Shown piece after piece: positions 27,605-37,029 of a DNA stretch of 49,510 nucleotides. Every line of letters begins with the position of its first letter. The first letter of the stretch is position 1. The translations under genes were made by a program, and so were the position numbers. The notes beneath the pieces are model-generated. The model saw only the letters and a list, made by a program, of their open reading frames with translations, was not told where the DNA came from and made no database searches. This DNA comes from an uncultured Collinsella sp. (GTDB lineage: Bacteria; Actinomycetota; Coriobacteriia; Coriobacteriales; Coriobacteriaceae): NCBI GenBank assembly GCA_934650975.1, contig CAKUFW010000006.1:1-49510 (forward strand), written 5' to 3'.

Positions 27605-30600
27605 CTAGCGCTTCTTTGGGAACGACCCAAGGCGAGCGAACCATATGGCTGCAGCGCCCGAGGTTAGGAGCGCGGTGATGCATGCGGCGATGGGAACAGA
27701 TCCCGTTGCCGGCAGGTCCTGGGGTAGAGCGCATCGTTGGATGACGCGGTCCTCATCATGTGCCTCGAGCTTATCGCCGCCGCCGTTGCGGCAAAGATCG
27801 ACACGTGCGCTGTTGGTGAGTGCGGTTTGGGGCGTATAGGACGGCGTTGCCTGCATATGTACGACTGCACCCCGGGCATCCGGGCTAAGGACTGCCTTGG
27901 CATCGTCGAGATCGTCGTGTTCGTCTTTGAGATCGTCGCGGGTCCAAGAGTCCGCATCGCTTCTGGTCGTAAAGTCGGCAGATACCGCACCGTATTCAAA
28001 TCGAATGCCCGTGATGCTGGTGCCGTCCGCAAGATCAAGCTCTTTCGTTTCGAGCGTGACGGACTCTGTCGTCGAGACGTCGGCTTTCCATAGGTGCCAC
28101 CCGGCGTAATCGACGAGACGCGCATCGTCGCCCAGCAGCTTTGTAACCTCGTCCGTTTCGAGCCACGGATTGTGATGTCCGTCGTCAAGCGTTGCATTGA
28201 CCCGCTGGTCCGTATCGCCTGTTCCCGCCAAAGATGTTCGATACCACACATTGCATAGCCCGTTGAGATCGCCGACCGCAAGAGGGGTTTCAACGGCAAC
28301 GAGCTTTGCTGCGCCATCTTTGGCGCATTCAAGATCGTCGGTTACGGTAAACTCGTCGACCCAGGTGCTCGACTCATTTCTGGCGTCGATGGTATAAGAG
28401 AAAGTGCCTTGCGTATTGGGCTGCGTTTTGGCTCGGTTTTTCCCATCGCCGTTGGCGACGAGTTTGCTTATGACTGGCTGTGCAATCTCTTGGCGTTTAT
28501 CGATGCGTCCTCTGATCTCGATGGGTGCATCCTTCATGGCTACGGTTTGAACTTCCCCCGTGGCCTTGACTTCAAACGTCATATCTTCGGCGAGGTCGTA
28601 CGTGCGTGGGGACATCGTCTCGCGTAGGGTGTAAGTGCCAGGCGAAAGGTGCTCAATATGGTGCGGCTTATCGGATGAAGTCCAGGAATCGATCTCGTTG
28701 CCACCGGAGTCGCAGAGGACAAGTTTGGCGCCTGTCACTTCCTGCTCTCCGGTCGCGTCGACTTTTGAGATGTCGATTTTGGTGTAGTCATTGGAAACGT
28801 CAAGGTACGCTTCGATCGCGGGTGTTTGCTGGTCGGCGTATGATAGCTCAACGGTATGTGAGGTCGGGTTGAGCAGGTAGCCTTCGGGCGCTTGTGTCTC
28901 GACGACCTCGTAGGTGGCAGTACCGCATCCCAGTGAAAGATGGTCGGCTCGCGCATATCCCCGTTCGTCGGTTGTAACGGCGACGACGGTTTCGCCATCC
29001 AGGGCGACGATGCTGCCGTCGGGTCGCACGATATCGCCGACGGCGCGGATGTCAAACGTGGCTCCGACGAGGGTGTGCCCATCTACGGCATCTGTCTTGA
29101 CGATTTCGATGCTTCCGGTTGCGGCATCGTCGTAAAACGAGGCAACGGCGACCGGTGTTAGATTTTTGTCGGCGGGAATCGTTATCTCCAGATCTTCTCC
29201 GCGCAGATACGGCTCCTTTGCCGCGGCCTCGCGAACGTAATACGTTCCGGGGTTAAGTGATTCGGGCAGCGTGACGGCGCCGGCTGCATCGGTTGTGAAG
29301 GTGTTCATAACATGGTGGGCCGGATACCAGCATGTTTGCGAGACAGGCTCGTGGTGGCTATCGAGCAGCTGAAACGTAAAGCCGGCGAGCGGTACGGTGC
29401 CACCGGTCTGGGCATCACGTTTTACGATTTGGAGATGCGTCGATAGGGCATGGTTATCGATGATGTACTGAAGTTCGGCACCGTCTGCGATCTGCTCCAC
29501 CGTGACGGTCCAATCACCTGCTTGCTTAAATCCCTCGGGGACCGTTTCTGCAACTTCACGAACGGTGTAGCCCGCGCGGTCGTAGGGAATGGCACCGTGA
29601 GCGCCGGCGGGTCGCTTGCCTGCGCCAAACCATGCTTCGGGCTGGTCTTTGGTGGAGGCAAAGCCGTAAACGTTTGTGGTTAACGTGCCGACGACTTGTT
29701 GGGAGCTATTGCTGACAACTTCAAAGACGACGCCTTCCGCCGGCTGTTCAATACCGGACCCGTCGTTATCGCCGCGGTCCTTAAACTTCGAGATTTCAAG
29801 GTCAAAGGCGATGGGGATGTTAGGGATACGACTCTCGAGTTCAACGACGCCCGTATCGCCGATCTGATCGGCGCCGATGGTGTAGCTCCAGCTGTCGTTT
29901 GAAATCAGATAGCCCTCGGGCGCTTTCGATTCGTAGATGGTAAAGGAACCCAGAGGGACGTCGTTGAGGGTCGCACGCCCGTTTTCGTCGGTCGTAAGGG
30001 TGCGAGTCCAGCCGGGAGTTGATTGCGAGACGCAGGTGAATTCTGCGCCTGCAAGCGATGCTCCAACTTGGGGACCGGCATTCGTGGCGGCATCGATCTT
30101 TACAATGCGCAAAGTGATGGTGCCGGGCTGCTCATCGATGGTGACATACCCGCCGCTGTCCGAGGTGGTGAAGGCTATGCGGTCGCCCCGAGGGATATAG
30201 CCTACCGGGGCTTTGGTTTCGACCAGGTAATATGCCGTATTGGGCAGAAGTGTCGCCTGTGCGCGACCGTTGTCGTCCATCTGAATGGTGCCGACGCGTG
30301 CACCGCCCGCACTCTCAAAGATATCGAAGGTCGCGCCGCCGAGCTTGTAGGTGTCATTTCCGGCGGTGATGGTGGCGTTAGACGATTGTTTTTGGAATGA
30401 TACGGAGACGGCGGGCAGAACATAGAGCATGTCCTGATGTCGGCCCTCGCCCGAGACCGGACCGTGATAACGCCTGGCCCGATGCGGTGCGGCCTTAATG
30501 GCCCCGGACTTGGCGCTGTCGTAGAGCCAGCGCGCCGCCGCTACCGCCTCGGCGTTTTCGTAAAACCTGCCGCTTCGGGCAACACCCTTACTGTTCGTAT

Positions 30601-31036
30601 ACGAATAGGTGCCGTCGGGGCGTGTGGTTCCATTGAGCATCCACACGGCAATTTGGGTGGCGGCGCGGGCAAGATCGGGCGACAGGTTATGGCCGCCAAA
30701 GGACGTGCTGGAGGGGTATCCATGGCAGACAATGGCGGCAAATTCGTCATCGAGCCACGTCCAGCCCTGGTTATATGTGCGCCACGCTCCTCCCGGTTTG
30801 CTGGGGCCGGGGCAGTCTTGATTCATACAGTACGAAACCGAAGTGTCCTGCGCCTCGTATTTACCGACACCAAAGGGGCCACAACCGTCGCTTATGGTGC
30901 GGAAATTAGGGGCGTCACTCCCGTCGACGGCGAGTGCGGCCCCTGGTGCCAGACAGCCGATCAGAAAAAAGAGGAGCAGGAGCAGCGGACCTGTTGCGAT
31001 TGCGCTGTGGACAGAGTGCGTGGGTGCGTTGGACAT
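27605..31036 (-). CDS. LPXTG surface adhesin with thioester and CnaB domains
   Basis: The 1,143-residue protein has a signal peptide (about 1-36, hydrophobic run at 17-30). A thioester domain follows at about 45-170: Cys70 in SYCMNQ and Gln128 in TQIAVW are the expected crosslinking pair. About six CnaB/SpaA-type beta domains follow, each marked by an E-box such as YLVETKAPVGYI, FTIYESKAPEGYLI, YTVREVAE, YYVREAA, YEVVETQAPEGYLL and YTLRETM. A collagen-adhesin-like region precedes LPATG at 1108-1112, a membrane helix and a KKR tail. It should be anchored to the cell wall by a sortase. No sortase gene is in the window. The thioester suggests covalent host binding, by analogy with streptococcal adhesins. 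Confidence 0.92.
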   Translation of the reverse strand: MSNAPTHSVHSAIATGPLLLLLFFLIGCLAPGAALAVDGSDAPNFRTISDGCGPFGVGKYEAQDTSVSYCMNQDCPGPSKPGGAWRTYNQGWTWLDDEFAAIVCHGYPSSTSFGGHNLSPDLARAATQIAVWMLNGTTRPDGTYSYTNSKGVARSGRFYENAEAVAAARWLYDSAKSGAIKAAPHRARRYHGPVSGEGRHQDMLYVLPAVSVSFQKQSSNATITAGNDTYKLGGATFDIFESAGGARVGTIQMDDNGRAQATLLPNTAYYLVETKAPVGYIPRGDRIAFTTSDSGGYVTIDEQPGTITLRIVKIDAATNAGPQVGASLAGAEFTCVSQSTPGWTRTLTTDENGRATLNDVPLGSFTIYESKAPEGYLISNDSWSYTIGADQIGDTGVVELESRIPNIPIAFDLEISKFKDRGDNDGSGIEQPAEGVVFEVVSNSSQQVVGTLTTNVYGFASTKDQPEAWFGAGKRPAGAHGAIPYDRAGYTVREVAETVPEGFKQAGDWTVTVEQIADGAELQYIIDNHALSTHLQIVKRDAQTGGTVPLAGFTFQLLDSHHEPVSQTCWYPAHHVMNTFTTDAAGAVTLPESLNPGTYYVREAAAKEPYLRGEDLEITIPADKNLTPVAVASFYDDAATGSIEIVKTDAVDGHTLVGATFDIRAVGDIVRPDGSIVALDGETVVAVTTDERGYARADHLSLGCGTATYEVVETQAPEGYLLNPTSHTVELSYADQQTPAIEAYLDVSNDYTKIDISKVDATGEQEVTGAKLVLCDSGGNEIDSWTSSDKPHHIEHLSPGTYTLRETMSPRTYDLAEDMTFEVKATGEVQTVAMKDAPIEIRGRIDKRQEIAQPVISKLVANGDGKNRAKTQPNTQGTFSYTIDARNESSTWVDEFTVTDDLECAKDGAAKLVAVETPLAVGDLNGLCNVWYRTSLAGTGDTDQRVNATLDDGHHNPWLETDEVTKLLGDDARLVDYAGWHLWKADVSTTESVTLETKELDLADGTSITGIRFEYGAVSADFTTRSDADSWTRDDLKDEHDDLDDAKAVLSPDARGAVVHMQATPSYTPQTALTNSARVDLCRNGGGDKLEAHDEDRVIQRCALPQDLPATGSVPIAACITALLTSGAAAIWFARLGSFPKKR

Positions 31037-31209
31037 GGCTGCTCCTTATCCCTCGTGCGCCGCACGGGGAGGCCGCGGCGCTTGGGACGAGGCTACCGCC
31101 ATGGTTCATGCGGGTAAGTACCAGAAGCTGACCAAAAGCTTGCCCGATTTCTGACAAATCGAGCTCAAATACAACAATCAGATAAAAGCGCAGGTAGAAG
31201 TAAATGAAA

Positions 31210-31232
31210 AAGGACCCTCACGGGTCCTTATC
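31210..31232 (-). terminator. Terminator of the sugar-acid operon
   Basis: AAGGACCC at 31,210-31,217 and GGGTCCTT at 31,222-31,229 form an 8-bp stem. The minus strand then reads TTTTTCATTT. Confidence 0.7.
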
Positions 31233-31287
31233 TCCATATATTTATGAAGTTATGGAAATAAATTCATAAATTAAACAAGAACAAAGA

Positions 31288-31332
31288 TACGTGGATCGAT
31301 GTGAAGACGATAATCTCACATCGATCCACGTA
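31288..31332. repeat. 17-bp perfect inverted repeat after the aldolase gene
   Basis: TACGTGGATCGATGTGA at 31,288-31,304 pairs with 31,316-31,332 around an 11-nt loop. On the minus strand it follows the operon's last gene by 5 bp. It may be a first terminator or a 3' stabilising stem. Confidence 0.75.
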
Positions 31333-31337
31333 CAAGT

Positions 31338-32216
31338 CTATGACAGGAGCTGTTCGATTGTTGCCTTTTGGTCATCACTGGCCTGTATGGCGGGATCAAA
31401 GATCGCGGTCGAGATTGGAAGACCCTTTATATTGACCGCTACTTTGATGGCAGATATAAACAAATCGCAGGCGTCGTAGACGGCCATGAGCGACGAGATG
31501 CGCTTGGCGCACTCGATGGCGGTCGCGAAGTCGCCTGCCTGGTAGGCGCCATGCAGCCTCACAAAGAGCTCGGGCTCCACGTTGGTGAGGCCACACAGAA
31601 CGCCGTTGCCGCCGCTCGCGCGGTTGACCAGGTAGTACTCGTCGAAGCCGGAAAGGACCGAGAACTCGGGGTTGACCTTGCGGACGGCGCGGATGACTTT
31701 GCGCGTGTGGCTGATGGTGTCGACCGTGTCCTTGATGCCGCAGATATTCGGATAGGCGGCGGCGAGCCTGGCCACGAGCTCGGGCGACAGGTCGGTGCCG
31801 GTGCGCGCCGGAAAGTTGTATAGCACGACGGGCAGGTTGGTGGCGTCTGCGATGCCACCAAAGTACTTTTCGGCAGCGTCGTCGGTGGGCCCGAAGTAGT
31901 ACGGCGAGACCGCCAGAACCGCGTCGGCACCGGCCTTCTGGGCATAGCGCGTGAGTTCGAGGACGTTGTCGTAGGTGGTGTCACCCACGCCGACGAAGAC
32001 CTTCATGCGGCCGGCGACCCGCTCGACGGCAAAGTCGATGACCGACTTCTTGTCCTCGAGGCTCACGCTGTAGAACTCGCCGATGCTGCCAAACAGCAGC
32101 ACACCGTTGATGCCCGCGTCGGCCAGGTGGTCCAGGTGCCTGCCCCACAGCTCGTAGTCGATCTTTCCATCATCGTCGGTGATGGTGATGGAGGGGCAGA
32201 AGACTCCCTCAAACAT
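31338..32216 (-). CDS. DapA-family (dihydrodipicolinate synthase/keto-acid aldolase) lyase
   Basis: The 292-residue TIM-barrel aldolase is of the DHDPS/N-acetylneuraminate lyase family. The Schiff-base lysine is K162 in GIKDT, and the catalytic tyrosine Y133 lies in VLYNFPARTG. The substrate motif reads GSIGEFYS in place of GTTGE. Family members cleave 2-keto-3-deoxy sugar acids to pyruvate and an aldehyde, or condense pyruvate in lysine synthesis. Position after a UxaA-type dehydratase favours a sugar-acid aldolase over true DapA. It is the last gene of the minus-strand operon and starts 57 bp after the amidohydrolase. Confidence 0.85.
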   Translation of the reverse strand: MFEGVFCPSITITDDDGKIDYELWGRHLDHLADAGINGVLLFGSIGEFYSVSLEDKKSVIDFAVERVAGRMKVFVGVGDTTYDNVLELTRYAQKAGADAVLAVSPYYFGPTDDAAEKYFGGIADATNLPVVLYNFPARTGTDLSPELVARLAAAYPNICGIKDTVDTISHTRKVIRAVRKVNPEFSVLSGFDEYYLVNRASGGNGVLCGLTNVEPELFVRLHGAYQAGDFATAIECAKRISSLMAVYDACDLFISAIKVAVNIKGLPISTAIFDPAIQASDDQKATIEQLLS

Positions 32217-32273
32217 GTGTCACTCGCTTTCCGGGGTCACACCCCCACGAATCTCTGCACTGCCGAGAAGGAC

Positions 32274-33185
32274 CTAGAGGTAGTAGGCCTTGACGGCGTT
32301 ATCGTAGAAGACACCCTGCTTCTCGGTGTCGGTGAAGACGTCGGAGTCCTCGATGAAGCTATAGAGGTCCTTGTAGTCGAACTTGGTGAGAACGCAGGGG
32401 GAGTCGGTGCCCCAGATGATCTTGTCGGCGCCCAGGACGTCCTTCGCCATCGCGATGTACTCGAGCGCGGTGGGATACGGGTAGGCCTCGGGAGCGACGT
32501 TCCAGGGCAGCGCGGAGAGATCGACCCAGACGTTGTCGTGGGCGAGGTACGGAAGCGCGCACTTGAGGACGTCGCCGTCCTCAAGGGACGGGGCGAGCAG
32601 GTGGCAGACGACAATGTGCAGGCCGGGGTACTTCTTGGCCAGGCGATACACGGCCTCGGGCTGGCAGCTGGACTGGTTGGGGCTGCCGATGTCGAGCACC
32701 AGGGTGACGTCCTCGACCTGGGCGATCCTGTCGATGAGGACCGTCATCTCGGGGCCGTCGACCGCGAAATCGCGGTGGTAGCCGGAAAGGCCGCCGCCCA
32801 CAGAGACCTCGAACTTGAAGACGTGGGCGTGCAGATCGTTGATGAAGTGCTCGAGGATCTGCTGGGCGCAGCGGCAGAAGGGGTCGAGCATGACCGCGGC
32901 TTTGAAGCGGTCAGGGTACTTCTCGGCGCATTCCATGGCGTACTCGTTCTGCAGGCCGTACAGGACGCCTTGCAGCAGGATGGCCTTCTCGACGTCGTGC
33001 TCGTCCATGACGTCCATGAAGGTCTCAACGAGGTACTCCTTGTCTCCCTTGCCCTCGGGGATGATACGGAACTCTTCGCCGGTGGCCCAGCGACAGTTGC
33101 CGTTGCCTAGGGGGCGCAGCTCTCCTGCCTTGCCCATGGAGCCGATGTGGTCAAAGACGTGGGCGTGTGCGTCGATCTTCTTCAT
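32274..33185 (-). CDS. Amidohydrolase-2 family TIM-barrel hydrolase
   Basis: The 303-residue protein opens with MKKIDAHAHVFDH, the HxH motif of amidohydrolase superfamily metal sites. Later blocks include VVCHLLAPS and the terminal IIWGTDSPCV, whose Asp is the usual catalytic residue. Relatives include sugar-lactone hydrolases, decarboxylases and 2-pyrone-4,6-dicarboxylate lactonase. The sugar-acid operon context suggests a lactonase or decarboxylase step. The true substrate is unknown. A 131-bp gap separates it from the upstream EIIC gene. Confidence 0.8.
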   Translation of the reverse strand: MKKIDAHAHVFDHIGSMGKAGELRPLGNGNCRWATGEEFRIIPEGKGDKEYLVETFMDVMDEHDVEKAILLQGVLYGLQNEYAMECAEKYPDRFKAAVMLDPFCRCAQQILEHFINDLHAHVFKFEVSVGGGLSGYHRDFAVDGPEMTVLIDRIAQVEDVTLVLDIGSPNQSSCQPEAVYRLAKKYPGLHIVVCHLLAPSLEDGDVLKCALPYLAHDNVWVDLSALPWNVAPEAYPYPTALEYIAMAKDVLGADKIIWGTDSPCVLTKFDYKDLYSFIEDSDVFTDTEKQGVFYDNAVKAYYL

Positions 33186-33316
33186 TTTGTTCTCCTTACG
33201 TCAAACAATGTCTAATGGATATATGGTCAGTGACGGATACGCTTTGCTGCCAGGTGGGCACCACCTCCAGTCGAGCCCGCAGGCGCGGGACATAGAGTGG
33301 CCTTGCAATCCGGACG

Positions 33317-34450
33317 CTAGGCGGACTGCTCCTCGGCCTCCATCTCCTCCTCGGTCACGTCGTCAATCGGGACGAAGAGCGTGAACAGGAAGGCGAGGCC
33401 AAAGGCGAGCGCCAGCGAGATGCAGAAGGGAACGAACGCGCGGCTCATGAAGACGGGCAGCGTGGTGAGCGCGGGCAAAGCGAAGGCGGTGCCGGCGCAA
33501 CCGAACAGGCCTGCCACGGCGGAGCCAATGCCGCCGGCGACGCATGCGCAGACCATGGGCTTCTTGAGGCGCAGGTTCACGCCGTACATCGCGGGCTCGG
33601 TGATGCCCAGCAGCGTGGTGAGCGAAGCGGAGATCGCCTGGGAGCGGAACTTCTTGTTCTTGGTCTTGAGGGCGACGGCGAGCGCGGCACCGCCCTGGGC
33701 GAAGATCGCGCCGCCGAACAAGGCCATGATGGTGTCGAAGCCGTAGACTGCGACGTTGTTCATGGCGATGGGGAACAGGGCCCAGTGCAGGCCGAGGATG
33801 ACGAGGAACGGCTGGAACGCGCCGATCAGCGCGCCGGCGACGAGCGGCGAGAGGCTGTAGACGGCCTCGTAGCCCTGCGCGAGCCAACCGCCCACGATGG
33901 TGCCGAGGGGGCCGAAGACAGCCAGGGTGAGCGGGACGATAACGATGATCGTGATAGGCGGTGTGAACAGGCCGCGGAAGGTCTCGGGGATGATCTTGTA
34001 GCAGGCCTTCTGGACCCAGCTCGCGCAGTAGATGGCAAGAAGGATGGGGATGACGGAGCTGGAGTACGTCGCCTTCGAGAGCTCGAGGCCAAACAGGTAG
34101 ACGGGCGCGTCCGCCGCCATGATGGTGGTGATGGACGGATACACCAGGATGCAGCCGAGAAGGACGGCGGTCACCGTGTCAACATCGAAGCGCTTTGACG
34201 AGGTGTAAGCAAGGAACACCGGGATGAAGTAGAACAGCGAGTCGGCCATCGCGTTGAGGATTGCATACGTGGTCGAGTCGTCGGTGACCATGCCCGAGAC
34301 CTGCAGAAGCGTCAGGATGCCCTTGAGGATGCCGACGGAGACGAGCAGGTTGATGATCGGGAGGAAGAACGAGGACAGCAGGTCGATGACCGCGTTGACG
34401 CCGCGCTGGAACGCGTTGGGCGTCTTTTCGGGGGCTTGCGTGGTTGTCAC
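33317..34450 (-). CDS. PTS EIIC component, beta-glucoside/glucose type, stand-alone
   Basis: The 377-residue membrane protein has about eight to ten hydrophobic segments. The hallmark GITEPAMYGVNLR places it in the glucose/beta-glucoside EIIC family. Those proteins normally carry fused EIIB and EIIA domains; here the protein begins and ends with short polar tails and has neither. No EIIA or EIIB gene is present in the window. It may use cytosolic partners encoded elsewhere or act without phosphorylation. It lies 39 bp after the UxaA gene, so it is probably co-transcribed and imports the sugar acid or glycoside that the enzymes degrade. Confidence 0.88.
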   Translation of the reverse strand: MTTTQAPEKTPNAFQRGVNAVIDLLSSFFLPIINLLVSVGILKGILTLLQVSGMVTDDSTTYAILNAMADSLFYFIPVFLAYTSSKRFDVDTVTAVLLGCILVYPSITTIMAADAPVYLFGLELSKATYSSSVIPILLAIYCASWVQKACYKIIPETFRGLFTPPITIIVIVPLTLAVFGPLGTIVGGWLAQGYEAVYSLSPLVAGALIGAFQPFLVILGLHWALFPIAMNNVAVYGFDTIMALFGGAIFAQGGAALAVALKTKNKKFRSQAISASLTTLLGITEPAMYGVNLRLKKPMVCACVAGGIGSAVAGLFGCAGTAFALPALTTLPVFMSRAFVPFCISLALAFGLAFLFTLFVPIDDVTEEEMEAEEQSA

Positions 34451-34489
34451 GGTTTTTCTCCTTTCTGGAGCGTCCTGTCAGACGCTGGC

Positions 34490-36016
34490 CTACATATAGT
34501 TGCAGATGTGCGGAAGGGCGGTCTCGGTATAGCCAAGCGCCTCGGCGCAGACCTTGCGGCCGTTGCAGACGGCGATGATGTCGTCGAGCATCCTGTCGCG
34601 CATCTCCTCCATGGACTCGGGGCCGTAGATCGTCGGGCTCGCGTCGAGGTCGGTGTTGTCCCTCATGGCCTCGTAGGTGCGCTTGTTGGCAGTCAGGCGA
34701 TACACGGGCGCGATGGCGTTTCCGGTGGGGGTGCCAAGACCGGTCGAGAAGACCACGAGCTGGCAGCCGCCGGCGATGATGCCGCCCACGCTGGAGGGGT
34801 CGTTGCCGGGGGTGTCCATCACGACGAGGCCCTCGTGCGGATTGAGCTGCGCCGCGTACGGATAGACGGCGTTGAGGGGGCTGTGGCCTCCCTTGTGCAC
34901 GCAGCCGAGAGACTTCTCCTCGAGGGTCGTGAGTCCGCCAGCCATATTTCCAGGGCTGGGGTTGCCCTCTCGCATCTCGGCGCCAAACATCTGGACGTAC
35001 TTCTCGTAGTCGTAGACGATCTTGAGGATGTCGTTCGAAACCTGCTTGTCCTTCGCGCGGCGGGCGAGGATGTGCTCGGCGCCAAAGAGCTCGGGCGTCT
35101 CGCACAGCACGGAGGTGGCACCATGGTTGACGAGCCAGTCGGAGACCTCGCCGATCAGCGGATTGGAACCAAGGCCGCTCGAGGGGTCGGAGCCGCCGCA
35201 GTTGGTGCCGAAGATGAGCTCGGAGATGTCAGTGGGCTCGCGGACGCACCGGTCCGCCTCGGCGACCATCTTGCGGGCAAGGCGCGTGCCCTCCTCGATC
35301 GCCCTGATGGAGCCGCCGACCTTTTGGATGACCAGGGTCTCGACGGGCTTGTTGGTGCGCTCGCGAATCGCGTCGACCACGATGTCGTTCTGGCAGCCCT
35401 CACAGCCCAGGGAGACGCAAACGACGCCATAGATGTTCGGGTTCGCAGCGTAGCCTGCCAAGGCAGCAATAGTCACCTTCTGGTCGCAGTCGACCTGCGA
35501 GCAGCCATTCTGGTTGTGGAAGGAGACACAGCCCTCAACCGCGTTCGCGATCCTCTCCGTGGTGTCGGAGGCGCAGATGCTCGTGGGAAGGATCAGGACG
35601 TGGTTGCGGATGCCGACACGACCGTCCGGGCGACGGTAGCCCATGAAGGTGCGCGTGCCCTCCGCGGACGAGGAGGTCTTGGTGGCGACGGAGTCGGTGT
35701 CGGCGGCGACGGAGTCCTTCAGGTCGTCGGAGCTGGCGCAGTTGTGCGTATGGACATGCTGCCCGCGCTTGATGTCCGTGGTGGCCACACCGATGAACTC
35801 GCCATACTTGACGACCTTCTCACCTTTGGGGATGTCCACGAGGGCAATCTTGTGGAACAGTGGGATGTCGTCGGCCGCGGTAACGCTCGCCAGCGTGCCG
35901 TCCGGCATGGGATAGCGGGCCTCGGCGCCCGCCTCCAGTTGGTAGGTGGCGACGGCAACGTTGTCCCTCTGATCGATGACAACGGCGTTTTGGCCTTGGC
36001 TTACAACGTCTGACAT
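34490..36016 (-). CDS. UxaA-family (altronate/galactarate) dehydratase
   Basis: The 508-residue protein has an N-terminal SAF domain (about residues 10-95) ending with the metal-binding GQHVHTHNC, then a hinge, then the UxaA/GarD catalytic part from about 125 with GYRRPDGRVGIRNHV, SLGCEGCQND, FGTNCGGSD and CNYM at the C-terminus. Family members remove water from hexarates or altronate to give a 2-keto-3-deoxy acid. The exact substrate is not visible. ATG at 36,014-36,016 is preceded by GGAGGA. It heads the operon, 22 bp from a large palindrome and divergent from an IclR regulator, which probably controls it. Confidence 0.87.
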   Translation of the reverse strand: MSDVVSQGQNAVVIDQRDNVAVATYQLEAGAEARYPMPDGTLASVTAADDIPLFHKIALVDIPKGEKVVKYGEFIGVATTDIKRGQHVHTHNCASSDDLKDSVAADTDSVATKTSSSAEGTRTFMGYRRPDGRVGIRNHVLILPTSICASDTTERIANAVEGCVSFHNQNGCSQVDCDQKVTIAALAGYAANPNIYGVVCVSLGCEGCQNDIVVDAIRERTNKPVETLVIQKVGGSIRAIEEGTRLARKMVAEADRCVREPTDISELIFGTNCGGSDPSSGLGSNPLIGEVSDWLVNHGATSVLCETPELFGAEHILARRAKDKQVSNDILKIVYDYEKYVQMFGAEMREGNPSPGNMAGGLTTLEEKSLGCVHKGGHSPLNAVYPYAAQLNPHEGLVVMDTPGNDPSSVGGIIAGGCQLVVFSTGLGTPTGNAIAPVYRLTANKRTYEAMRDNTDLDASPTIYGPESMEEMRDRMLDDIIAVCNGRKVCAEALGYTETALPHICNYM

Positions 36017-36037
36017 GTTTCCTCCCTATGTCCACTT

Positions 36038-36067
36038 GAATAACGTTCGTAATTACGAACGTTATTC
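36038..36067. promoter_or_regulatory. Perfect 30-bp palindromic operator upstream of the dehydratase
   Basis: Bases 36,038-36,067 are an exact palindrome centred on AATT, containing TAACGTTCGT and ACGAACGTTA. It sits 22 bp before the dehydratase ATG and about 150 bp before the divergent IclR gene. IclR proteins bind such dyads, so this is a likely operator overlapping the promoter. Confidence 0.8.
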
Positions 36068-36215
36068 GTTATACGGAACAGTATAGATGAAATGCTCAAG
36101 ACCTCACACGGGCCCGCCGCGAATGGTTTTGGTTGGCCGGTGAACGGTTGCTTTAAGGGGCACGCCGCTATACTTACGGGGAAAGTCTGGGCGTTAATGA
36201 ACAAGGAGAGTTGCC

Positions 36216-36971
36216 ATGCCCTCGCGATATAATCCTGCTGGCCACCGTTCTACCTTGCGGGTTCTATCAATCTTTGAAGCCCTTTCGGCTACAAAGAGCG
36301 GACTTACCATGGCAGAGATATGCCGCATTGTCGGCGCTCCAAAGAGTAGCCTCTTCTCGATTCTGCACACCATGGCCGATTCAGATTACGTTAGTTATGA
36401 CGAGACTACCGGTAGGTATTCGATTGGGCTTAAGACGTATCTGCTGGGCAAGGCATTCGATCGTGAGAGTGGGGGATTGTCCTCTTTTGAGACAGCCATG
36501 CGAAAGGTTGTCGCATCGTGCGGAGAGACCTGTCAGCTCGGCGTGCTCGACCACGGTCGTGTCCTCTATATTTCGCGCGTTGATTCCCCCCAGCACATCC
36601 GTCTTTCATCGGAAATCGGTAAGACCCTTCCTGCACACTGCACGGCGATTGGAAAGGCGATTCTATCTCGATGGGATGAGGAGTTGGTTCGCTCGCTGCT
36701 TCCTGTCCCATTCGAAAAAACGACTGAGCATGCGGTAAAACACATAGATGACCTGATGCGGCAGCTCGAGGAGGTCCGACGGTGTGGTTTTGCATATGAT
36801 CATCAGGAGATGGCAGAAGGGGTTGAGTGCATCGCCGTTCCCATAGAAAAAGGCGGGCGTCTCTATGGTTTAAGCGTTTCGGTCCCTGCGTATCGTTTTG
36901 ACACTGAGGTGCAAAACGGGGTAGAACACGTGCTTTCTGATGCAAGGGACCAGTTGGAGCGCGTTTCGTAG
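36216..36971 (+). CDS. IclR-family transcriptional regulator
   Basis: The 251-residue protein has an N-terminal winged helix at about residues 10-75 (TLRVLSIFEALSATKSGLTM, GAPKSSLFSILHTM) and an IclR effector domain from about 85 with LPAHCTAIGKAIL and GFAYDHQEMAEGVECIAVPI. It diverges from the sugar-acid operon and probably represses it until its substrate or an intermediate binds. AAGGAG at 36,203-36,208 precedes the ATG. The gene is less GC-rich than the operon it faces, though only by eye. Confidence 0.9.
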   Translation: MPSRYNPAGHRSTLRVLSIFEALSATKSGLTMAEICRIVGAPKSSLFSILHTMADSDYVSYDETTGRYSIGLKTYLLGKAFDRESGGLSSFETAMRKVVASCGETCQLGVLDHGRVLYISRVDSPQHIRLSSEIGKTLPAHCTAIGKAILSRWDEELVRSLLPVPFEKTTEHAVKHIDDLMRQLEEVRRCGFAYDHQEMAEGVECIAVPIEKGGRLYGLSVSVPAYRFDTEVQNGVEHVLSDARDQLERVS

Positions 36972-37029
36972 GCTTTTGTGCCGCAGTGCGCGGTGCGCGA
37001 TTGCATAGTGATAACACGCCGCATTCATA

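Noticed and set aside
31338..32216. True lysine-pathway DapA
   Set aside because: The motif GSIGE and the catabolic operon context favour a sugar-acid aldolase, although the family is the same.
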